64,000 bases of DNA. Origin: Halorubrum amylolyticum (GTDB taxonomy: Archaea > Halobacteriota > Halobacteria > Halobacteriales > Haloferacaceae). The notes under the pieces were generated by a model, which was given only the letters and a program-made list of their open reading frames with translations, made no database searches and was not told where the DNA came from. Position 1 is the first letter of the stretch, and every line of letters begins with the position of its first letter. A program made the position numbers and the translations under genes. The stretch spans positions 1 to 64,000 of the forward strand of contig NZ_SDJP01000001.1 of NCBI RefSeq assembly GCF_004114995.1, read 5' to 3'. This document shows positions 34,818 through 41,991 of the stretch, in pieces.

Positions 34818-35942
34818 CTACTCGACCGACACCCACTCGCCGCGCTCGTCGGCGCGGACGATCGCGTCGAGGAGCGTCTGAACCGCGTACCCCTGCTCGA
34901 ACGACGGCTCGAACTCGCCGCCCTCGGCGACCGCCGAGAGGAACTCGAAGTTCTCGTGAACGAACGTGTGCTCCCACCCGATCACATGTCCCGGGGGCCA
35001 CCAGTGGTCGACGTACGGGTCGGTCTCGTCGGTGACCAAGACGGTCTGGTACCCGCGGTCGCCCTCACGGAGCACCTCCAGCTCGTTGAGCCGCTCCAAG
35101 GAGAACTGCAGGCTCCCCTTCGAGCCGTGCACCTCGATCGCGTGGTCGTTCTTGTGGCCGTCCGCGAACCGCGTCGCCTCGAAGTTCCCGATCGCGCCCG
35201 ACTCGTAGGCGACCTGCGCGGTGTAGGCGTCGTCGACGGTCACGTCCCGATACTCCTCGACGGCCCCGTCGTCGTCGTAGACCGGGCGCTCGTCGACGAA
35301 CGTCTGCAGGTGGCCGGAGACGCGGTCGACCCCGCCGACAGCGTCGCCGACCAGGAAGTCCGCGAGGTCGAGCGTGTGCGCGCCGAGGTCGCCAAGCGCG
35401 CCGGAGCCCGCCATGTCGGCGTCCAGCCGCCACGCCCACGGCGCCTCGGGGTCGACGAGCCAGTCCTGGAGGTACCGCCCGCGGACCTGTCGGATCTCGC
35501 CGAGCTCGCCGTCCTCGATCAGTCCCTTCGCGTACCGGATCGCGGGGACGAACCGGTAGTTGAACGCGGTGCCCGCGGGCACGTCGGCGTCGGCCGCGGC
35601 GTCGCGCATCGCCGCGACCTCGTCGAGGGTCGGCGCGAGCGGCTTCTCACAGAGGACGGGGACGCCGGCGTCGAGGGCCGCGATCGACGGCTCCGCGTGG
35701 ACGTGGTTCGGTCCGAGGTTGTAGAAGACGTCCACCTCGTCGATGGCGTCCTCCCAGTCGGTCGCGGTGTGCGAGAACCCGAACCGCTCCGCGGCGTCCG
35801 AGAGCGCCGCCTCGTCGCGTCCGACGAGCGTGTGCCGCTCGATGTCGGGCGCGTCCGGGAAGAACATCGGCAGCCGCGCGAGCGCGTTCGCGTGCGCCCT
35901 GCCCATGAATCGATACCCCAGCACGCCGATGTTGAGCGTCAT
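34818..35942 (-). CDS. Gfo/Idh/MocA family oxidoreductase
   Basis: 374 residues. NAD(P)-binding site GVLGYRFMGRAHANAL (6-21), the family motif CEKPLAPT, then the substrate domain with GELGEIRQVRGRYLQDW and the GALGDLGAHTLDLADFL motif, where Asp and His are catalytic. The enzyme oxidises a sugar or inositol at a ring hydroxyl. Its neighbour is a TIM-barrel sugar epimerase, a common pairing in sugar-acid or inositol catabolism. The start at 35942 is the obvious ATG. Confidence 0.9.
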   Translation of the reverse strand: MTLNIGVLGYRFMGRAHANALARLPMFFPDAPDIERHTLVGRDEAALSDAAERFGFSHTATDWEDAIDEVDVFYNLGPNHVHAEPSIAALDAGVPVLCEKPLAPTLDEVAAMRDAAADADVPAGTAFNYRFVPAIRYAKGLIEDGELGEIRQVRGRYLQDWLVDPEAPWAWRLDADMAGSGALGDLGAHTLDLADFLVGDAVGGVDRVSGHLQTFVDERPVYDDDGAVEEYRDVTVDDAYTAQVAYESGAIGNFEATRFADGHKNDHAIEVHGSKGSLQFSLERLNELEVLREGDRGYQTVLVTDETDPYVDHWWPPGHVIGWEHTFVHENFEFLSAVAEGGEFEPSFEQGYAVQTLLDAIVRADERGEWVSVE

Positions 35943-36047
35943 GCCCCGGTGTACTCCGTAACGGGTATTGAGTGTGGGTGTTTTTTTGCCCGGATCGGTA
36001 TGGTTTTGCGCCGACGCGACGCCCCTCGACGACCTCGAGTCCGAGCC

Positions 36048-37016
36048 TCACGCCCAGTAGGCGTCGCCCGGGCGGGTCTCGAAGACGGCGCGGTCGAGCA
36101 CGTCGACCGCCTTCTCTAACCCCTCCCGCGAGGAGGTGAGCGAGTCCTCGTGTTCGATCGACAGGGCGCCCTCGTAGCCGACCATCCGGAGCGTCGAGAC
36201 CACGTCCTTCCAGTGGCCCTCGTCGTGGCCGTAGCCGATCGAGCGGAACAGCCACGAGCGCTCGGACTCCTCGGTGTAGCCGGTCGTGTCGAGCACGCCT
36301 TTCACGCGAGCGTTCGCGTCGTACACCTTGGTGTCCTTCGCGTGGAAATGGTGAATCGCGTCGTGCTCACCGAGGAAGCGGATCGCTTCGGTCACGTCGA
36401 TCCCCTGCCAGTAGAGGTGCGAGGGGTCGAAGTTGGCGCCGATCCGCTCGTTCGTCGCCTCCCGCAGCGCGAGCATTCCGGTCGGCTCGTACACGAGCAT
36501 GTTCGGGTGCATCTCGATGGCGACATCGACGCCGTGGCCCTCGGCGTGTTCCGCCAGCTCCCGCCAGTACGGGACCGCGACCTCGTCCCACTGGTAGTCG
36601 AGCGCGTCGGCGTGTTCGGTCGGCCACGGGGCCGTGATCCAGTTCGGCGTCGAGTCGCCCGGCGCGCCGCCGGGGAGCCCGGAGAAGCAGGTGACCGTGT
36701 CCACGTCGAGCCGGTCGGCCAGCTCGATCGCCTCCCGGAGCTCCCGGTCGGCCGCCGCGGCGCGCTCCTCGTCGGGGTGGAGGGGGTTGTTGTGCGTCGC
36801 GAGGGCGGAGATTCGGAGCCCGTGGTCGTCGAGCAGGTCCCGGAGCTCCGCCTGCGCCGCGTCGTCGTCGAGGAGCGCCTCGCGGTCGACGTGGTCCTCG
36901 CCGGGCCACCCGCCGACACCCAGTTCGACCGCGTCGACGCCGATTTCGTCGAGGTACGCGACCGCGTCGTCGACCGATTCGCCGCCCAAGGGAACGGTTA
37001 GCACACCAATGTCCAT
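36048..37016 (-). CDS. Sugar phosphate isomerase/epimerase (xylose-isomerase-like TIM barrel)
   Basis: 322 residues. The TIM-barrel metal ligands are visible as EMHPNML, ANFDPSHLYW, HFHAKDTK and the last IEHEDS. The sequence resembles inosose dehydratase/hydroxypyruvate isomerase relatives; product unknown. GATTTATTCGG at about 37041-37051 fits a leaderless promoter for the ATG at 37016. It precedes the oxidoreductase on the same strand, 105 bases apart; this gap contains a seven-T run on the plus strand and no gene. Confidence 0.88.
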   Translation of the reverse strand: MDIGVLTVPLGGESVDDAVAYLDEIGVDAVELGVGGWPGEDHVDREALLDDDAAQAELRDLLDDHGLRISALATHNNPLHPDEERAAAADRELREAIELADRLDVDTVTCFSGLPGGAPGDSTPNWITAPWPTEHADALDYQWDEVAVPYWRELAEHAEGHGVDVAIEMHPNMLVYEPTGMLALREATNERIGANFDPSHLYWQGIDVTEAIRFLGEHDAIHHFHAKDTKVYDANARVKGVLDTTGYTEESERSWLFRSIGYGHDEGHWKDVVSTLRMVGYEGALSIEHEDSLTSSREGLEKAVDVLDRAVFETRPGDAYWA

Positions 37017-37097
37017 GCGAGAGGATAGTACAACACCCCGAATAAATCTTCAGGAAACGTCATCCGCGCCGAGGTGGTCCCGCACCGACGTTGGGAG

Positions 37098-38447
37098 CTA
37101 CCCGCCACGACCGTTCGTCTCGTCGAGGTCGAACAGGCGGCCGGCCGCGGCGATCGTCTCGTCGTCGCCCGCCCGCGCCGCCTCCTTGAGCCGCTCGGTC
37201 GGGGTCGCCAACAGCGAGGCCGTCAGCGACCCCATCGCGTCCTCCAGCACCGTCTCGGCGTCGGCGTCGGACGCGTCGAGCCGGCTCCGGGCGCGTTCGA
37301 GCTCCGCCTCCCGAACGGCCTTCGCCTCGCGGTGGAGCGCCCGGAGCGTGTCCTCCGCGCGGTTCTCCAGTTCGCGGTCGATGAAGCGCTCGACGGCGGC
37401 CGCGACGCGCCGCTCGACCGCGGGCGCGGCCGCCCGCCGGACCGATAGCGCGTCGGCGACCCGGGCGCTGATGGCGTCCAGCCCGACGACGCGCGGGTCG
37501 TTCTCCCGGACCGCGGGGGCCACGTCGGGAGGCGTCGCCAGATCGACCACGGTCGCCGTCCGCGGGAGGGCCGCGGCCGCCTCGGTCCCGAACACCGGGT
37601 CGCTCGCTCCGGTGGCGGTGACGACCGCGTCGGCGTCGGCGACGGCCCGCGGGAGGGCGTCGTGCGACAGCGTCTCGCCGCCGCCGGCGGGCAGGTCGCT
37701 CTCCGCGGACCGGCTCACGGCGTCGACGCGGAGGTCCCAGCGGGCCGTCGCCGCCGCGACGGCCTCGTCGCTCATCTCGCCGGTGCCGACGACCACGAGG
37801 CGGTCGGGCGCCCCCGAGCGGTCGGCGACGACGTCGCAGGCGGCGCTCCCGTAGTCGACGGTCCCCTCGTTGATCCGCGTCTCGTCGCGGACCGACCGCC
37901 CCGCGGCGAGCGCGGCGTCGGCCGCGCGGGTGAGGACGCCGCCGGCGAGGTCCGCATCCCGGGCGGTCTCGAACGCGCGTCGGAGCTGTCCGAGCACGTG
38001 ATCCTCGCCGAGGATCGGGCTCTCCAGCCCGCACGCGACCCGCGTCAGGTGCTCGACGGTGGCCCGGCCGCGCTCCACGCGCGGGTCCGGGACGCCGAGC
38101 GCCTCGCGGGCCGCTCGAATCCCCCTCTCGCGGTCCGCGGCGGTGCGCGTGGCGACGAACACCGCGGCCCGTTCGCACGTCTCGACGGCGACCGCCTCCG
38201 TCACGCGGTCCGCATCGGCGACCCGGCGAGCCGCCGCGACCGGGTCGTCGATCGCCCGGCCGACGGCCGCCGCGGAGCGGTCCGAACCGGTGACCCGACA
38301 GCACGCGAGCCGCCGCACGCTCTCGGGGACCGGTTCGGCGCGGGCGCGTCGCTCGGCGTCCCCGCCGCGTGCGGTTCGATCGGCGGCCCCCTCGCGTCCG
38401 GCCGGCTCCGCGTCCGCCTCGCTCGCGTCGCGTTCGAGTGCGGGCAT
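37098..38447 (-). CDS. hemA: Glutamyl-tRNA reductase
   Basis: 449 residues. First enzyme of C5 tetrapyrrole synthesis: reduces glutamyl-tRNA to glutamate-1-semialdehyde. A 45-residue acidic N-terminal extension precedes the catalytic domain, with the active cysteine in VETCERAAVF, then HLTRVACGLESPILGEDHVLGQLRRAF (the family signature), an NADPH site VVVGTGEMS, and the dimerisation helices RFIDRELENRAEDTLRAL. The start at 38447 is nine bases from the stop of the radical SAM gene, so it is the last gene of the five-gene heme d1-type operon. This links tetrapyrrole supply to that operon. Confidence 0.92.
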   Translation of the reverse strand: MPALERDASEADAEPAGREGAADRTARGGDAERRARAEPVPESVRRLACCRVTGSDRSAAAVGRAIDDPVAAARRVADADRVTEAVAVETCERAAVFVATRTAADRERGIRAAREALGVPDPRVERGRATVEHLTRVACGLESPILGEDHVLGQLRRAFETARDADLAGGVLTRAADAALAAGRSVRDETRINEGTVDYGSAACDVVADRSGAPDRLVVVGTGEMSDEAVAAATARWDLRVDAVSRSAESDLPAGGGETLSHDALPRAVADADAVVTATGASDPVFGTEAAAALPRTATVVDLATPPDVAPAVRENDPRVVGLDAISARVADALSVRRAAAPAVERRVAAAVERFIDRELENRAEDTLRALHREAKAVREAELERARSRLDASDADAETVLEDAMGSLTASLLATPTERLKEAARAGDDETIAAAGRLFDLDETNGRGG

Positions 38448-38455
38448 GGTGGGAG

Positions 38456-39667
38456 TCAGTCGGAGGTGATCGGCGCTTCGACCGGCCCCTCGTCGGGGAG
38501 GTCGGCGCGGCGCTCCGCGTCGGTGAGGTAACAGCGGGGGTCCTCGGCCCACAGGTCGTCGTGGACCGCCGCGGCCCGGGCGCGGGAGTTCCCGCCGCAC
38601 ACCTCCTTCCACGGGCACTCCCCGCACGCCCCCTTCAGGTGTGCGGACGGCTCGGCGAGCCGGTCCCACAGGTCGCTGTCGGCCAGTATCTCGTCGAGCG
38701 ACCGCTCCCGGACGTTCCCGAGCGTGTACTGCGAGAGGAACATGCTCGGGTGGACGTTCCCGAGGTGGTCGACGTTGACCACCTTCGGGCCGGCGTCGCC
38801 GTTCTTCACGACGCGGCCGGGGCCGTCGTCGAACAGCAGCCGGCGCGCCCGCTCGGCGCGCTCCGGCGACTCCTCGCGGATGCGGCGGTAGAGATACACC
38901 GCGTCCGCGTAGTTGCCGGCGGTGAGCACCTGGGTGTCCGGGTGCGTCTCCGCGAACTCCGTCGTCCGCTCGTAGAGGTAGTCGACGGCCTCGCGCGTCC
39001 GGTCGAACGGGAGGTCGGCGTCCGTGATGTCGCCGCCGCGGCCGGAGTAGATGAGGTGGAACACGTTGATCCGGTCGACCCCTTCCTCGACCGCCAGGTC
39101 GATCACGTCCGGCACGTCGTCGACGGTCCCGCGCGTCATCGTCGTGCGGACCCCGACGCTCATCCCGGCGTCGCGGGCGTTACGGAGCCCCTCCAGGGCG
39201 CGGTCGAACGCGCCGTCGACGCCGCGGAACTCGTCGTTCGTCGCCCCGACGCCGTCGAGTGAGACGCCGACGTATCGGAGCCCCGCGTCGGCCAGCTCCG
39301 CGGCCCGATCCGCCGTGAGGAACGTCCCGTTGCTCGACGCGATGGGGCGGATTCCGCGGTCGGTCGCGTGCTCGGTCAACTCCGCCAGATCCTCGCGGAC
39401 GAACGGCTCGCCGCCGCTGAACACCAGCACGGGAACGTCCATCTCCGCCAGCGAGTCGATGAACGCCTTCGCCTCCGCGGTCGACAGCTCTCGCTCGTCG
39501 CGTCCGTCGCACGCGCCGAAGTAGCAGTGGCGACACGCGAGGTTGCACGCCTCGGTGACGTTCCAGACGACGAGCGGCACGACGGCGTCGCTCGACCGCC
39601 GCCGCTCGTACCGGATCTCCTCCGGGCGGTTGTCGAGGCCGCGGATCAGCCGCGTCAGGTCGATCAT
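38456..39667 (-). CDS. Radical SAM/SPASM protein, NirJ-like (heme d1 synthesis)
   Basis: 403 residues. The radical SAM cluster motif is CNLACRHCYF; SGGEPF and SSNGTFL follow. The C-terminal SPASM region has CGECPWKEVCGGNSRARA and a last Cys in EDPRCYLTDAE. The VSLDGVGATNDEFR, HLIYSGRG and NVDHLGNVHPSMF segments resemble NirJ and AhbD; NirJ replaces two propionates of the heme d1 precursor by carbonyl groups, AhbD makes heme from Fe-coproporphyrin. The NirF- and NirS-like neighbours favour NirJ. It overlaps the upstream propeller gene by four bases (ATGA), so translation is coupled. Confidence 0.82.
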   Translation of the reverse strand: MIDLTRLIRGLDNRPEEIRYERRRSSDAVVPLVVWNVTEACNLACRHCYFGACDGRDERELSTAEAKAFIDSLAEMDVPVLVFSGGEPFVREDLAELTEHATDRGIRPIASSNGTFLTADRAAELADAGLRYVGVSLDGVGATNDEFRGVDGAFDRALEGLRNARDAGMSVGVRTTMTRGTVDDVPDVIDLAVEEGVDRINVFHLIYSGRGGDITDADLPFDRTREAVDYLYERTTEFAETHPDTQVLTAGNYADAVYLYRRIREESPERAERARRLLFDDGPGRVVKNGDAGPKVVNVDHLGNVHPSMFLSQYTLGNVRERSLDEILADSDLWDRLAEPSAHLKGACGECPWKEVCGGNSRARAAAVHDDLWAEDPRCYLTDAERRADLPDEGPVEAPITSD

Positions 39668-40848
39668 GCGTCCACCTCCGGGCGGAAGATGCCGCTCGGC
39701 TTCTCGCCGAGTCCCCCGATGCGGTCGACGACGCGAACGTCCTCGGGACGGCCCTCGCGGAGCGGCGCGGCGTCGAGGACGGCCACCTCCCGCCGCTCCA
39801 TGTTGCCGACGTAACAGCGGTCGCCGTCCGGTCCGAAGACGAGGTGGAGCGGTTCGCCGCCGACCGTCACGCGCCCGACGACCTCGCCGGCCGCCGGGTC
39901 GAGGACGGTGACGCGGTCGTCCGCGTAGGCGTCGACGAGCGCGTAGCGCCCGTCCGGGATCGTCGCCGCGAATCCCGTCGGCGTCCCGACGTCGACGAGG
40001 TGCGCCGTCGGGTCGGACCCCGTCGTCGGGTCGGACTCGCCCGCGGCGTCCGCGATGCCGGCGGTTCCCGCGGCGACCGCGTCCAGATCGACGATCGCCA
40101 CCCGGTCGTCGTCGCGCGCGGGAACGACCGCGTAGCGGCCGTTCGGTCCGTCGCCGACGGCGAGCCCGTGCGGGTTCTCCCCGGTCGTCGCGGTCGCGCG
40201 GACGGTCTCGGCGGCGGGGTCGACGAACGACACGCGGGACGCCCCGGCGTTGTTCACCGCGATCAGCGCCTCCTCCGGCAGCGGGTACAGGTCGTGCGGC
40301 TCCGGGCCGACCGGAATCCGGGCGGCCACGTCGAGCGTCGAGTCGACAGTGAGGACCGCGACCTCGCCGGCGGCCTTCAGGCCGACGAAGAGCCGACCGT
40401 CCGGACCGATACCCATGCCGGCACACCGCGACAGCGCCCGGCTCCCGACCGGTTCGAGGCGTCCCTCGCCGTCGACCGCGAACGCGAGCACGCCCGGGTC
40501 GTCGCGGTCGGGGAGGCTCACGCCGGTGCCGACGAAGAACAGCCCCTCGTCGGGCGCGAACGCGCTGCCGACCGGCATCGTCCCGAGGCGGTCGATCCGC
40601 TGGCGGGTCTCCAGCCGGTCGAGGTCGACCACTTCGAGGTGGGCGCTGGCGATGTACAGCAGGTACGCCACGCCGGCGTCGCGGTCGAAGACGGCGGTGT
40701 GCGGGTACCGGCCGTCGCCGACCTCGCCGACCACCTCGCCCCGCGACAGGTCGAGGACGCTGAAGTGGTCGCTCGCGGCGTTTTTCACTATCGTCGGCGT
40801 CGCCGCCGATGCGGTGCCGTCGATCGCTGCGTCGTGTCGTTGTGTCAT
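39664..40848 (-). CDS. NirF-like seven-bladed beta-propeller protein
   Basis: 394 residues, no clear signal peptide. Repeated blades end in VDLDRL, VLDPAAG, VLDAAPL and the like (YVTN-type), and the protein ends with GEKPSGIFRPEV, similar to the PSGIF end I recall in NirF. NirF binds d1-type tetrapyrroles and catalyses the last dehydrogenation step. The mid-protein histidines (PEPHDLYPL, NPHGLAV, PLHLVF) could bind iron or tetrapyrrole. It overlaps both neighbours by four bases. Confidence 0.72.
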   Translation of the reverse strand: MTQRHDAAIDGTASAATPTIVKNAASDHFSVLDLSRGEVVGEVGDGRYPHTAVFDRDAGVAYLLYIASAHLEVVDLDRLETRQRIDRLGTMPVGSAFAPDEGLFFVGTGVSLPDRDDPGVLAFAVDGEGRLEPVGSRALSRCAGMGIGPDGRLFVGLKAAGEVAVLTVDSTLDVAARIPVGPEPHDLYPLPEEALIAVNNAGASRVSFVDPAAETVRATATTGENPHGLAVGDGPNGRYAVVPARDDDRVAIVDLDAVAAGTAGIADAAGESDPTTGSDPTAHLVDVGTPTGFAATIPDGRYALVDAYADDRVTVLDPAAGEVVGRVTVGGEPLHLVFGPDGDRCYVGNMERREVAVLDAAPLREGRPEDVRVVDRIGGLGEKPSGIFRPEVDA

Positions 40849-41981
40849 CGTTGCTCACCTCTGTCCGTTCTGAAACAGCCGGCCGGCGCGACTCCCTCCT
40901 CGAACGGGACCGTCGCGACCACGGGGTCGCCGTCGGTCCCGACCGCGGCCGTCTCGACGACGGTCACGCGGTCGCCGTCGACGCTGGGGACGTAACAGAC
41001 GCGGCCGTCGGCGCCGAACCGCGGGTGGCGCGGCGTCTCCCCGACCGGTACGCGGTCGACGACCGACAGCGCGTCCGGATCGAGGAAGGCGACGCGGTCG
41101 TCCGCGTAGGCGTCGACGGCGACGAGCCGCCCGTCGGGCGTCGCGTCGGTGAACGCGGTCGGGGTCCCGAGCGACACGCGGTCGACCGCCGCCGGACCGG
41201 TCTCGCCGTCGCGAAGCGCGGCCGCGTCGATCGCGGTGACGCCGTCGCCCTCCGTGTCGCCGACGATCCACCGATCGCTCGCCGGCACGACCGTCCCCCC
41301 GCGGGGATTCGGAGCAGGCACGGACCCCAGCACCCGGCCGTCGAGCGCGTCGACGACGGTCACGCGGTCGCCGTCGACGCAGTTCACGCCGACCAGCCCG
41401 TACGCCGGCGAGTACGTCAGGTCCCGCGGCCCGGCGGCGACCGAGAACCGGTCGCGGACCTCGAACGGGGGGCTCCCGTCGATCCGGACCACCTCGTCGG
41501 CGTCGGCGGCGACGACCCAGACGTCGTCGCGCGCGTCCGCGGCGATCCCGGCGGCCTTCCCTACCGGGCGTTCGGCCGCGACCGCGAGTTCCTCGCCGTC
41601 CGTCCGCAGGACGATCACCCCCGGATCGTCCCCGGACGGCAGCGGCCCGTACGTGCTCACGAACAGGTGGCGGCCGCCGCGGGTCGCCGCGGCGCCGACC
41701 GGGGCGGTGCCGACGGTCTCGACGCGGTTCGCGACGGTCAGCCGCCGCAGGTCGACGACTTCGAGCTCGTTCGACCCCATGTAGGGGACGTAGCCGTATC
41801 GGCCGCCGGGCGACCGGACCAGCCCGTGCGGCTGCCGGCCCGAGCCGACTCGGCCGACGGGCTCGTGCGTGGTCGCGTCGACGACCGCGAACCCGGGCGC
41901 GCGGAGCCGCTTGACGAACGCGAGCGGTCCCCGCGGGGCGGCCGACTCGTCCGCCGTCGGGTCGGTGTCGGTCCGGGACAT
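40845..41981 (-). CDS. Second NirF-like beta-propeller protein
   Basis: 378 residues from ATG 41981 (a GTG two codons earlier is also possible). Its blades read SGRQPHGLVRSPGGRYGYV, GPRDLTYSPAYGLVGV and TPRHPRFGADGRVCYV, and it shares overall order and DAYADDRV blade with the downstream propeller, so the two are paralogues from a duplication. The C-terminal FEEGVAPAGCFR corresponds to the PSGIF end of its partner. It may assist d1 assembly, insertion or electron transfer. ATGA overlap with the following gene. Confidence 0.7.
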   Translation of the reverse strand: MSRTDTDPTADESAAPRGPLAFVKRLRAPGFAVVDATTHEPVGRVGSGRQPHGLVRSPGGRYGYVPYMGSNELEVVDLRRLTVANRVETVGTAPVGAAATRGGRHLFVSTYGPLPSGDDPGVIVLRTDGEELAVAAERPVGKAAGIAADARDDVWVVAADADEVVRIDGSPPFEVRDRFSVAAGPRDLTYSPAYGLVGVNCVDGDRVTVVDALDGRVLGSVPAPNPRGGTVVPASDRWIVGDTEGDGVTAIDAAALRDGETGPAAVDRVSLGTPTAFTDATPDGRLVAVDAYADDRVAFLDPDALSVVDRVPVGETPRHPRFGADGRVCYVPSVDGDRVTVVETAAVGTDGDPVVATVPFEEGVAPAGCFRTDRGEQR

Positions 41982-41991
41982 GGTCACGCGA

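Noticed and set aside
38456..39667. AhbD rather than NirJ for the radical SAM protein
   Set aside because: The two are hard to separate by eye; NirF- and NirS-like neighbours in the same operon favour NirJ, so I kept AhbD only as an alternative.
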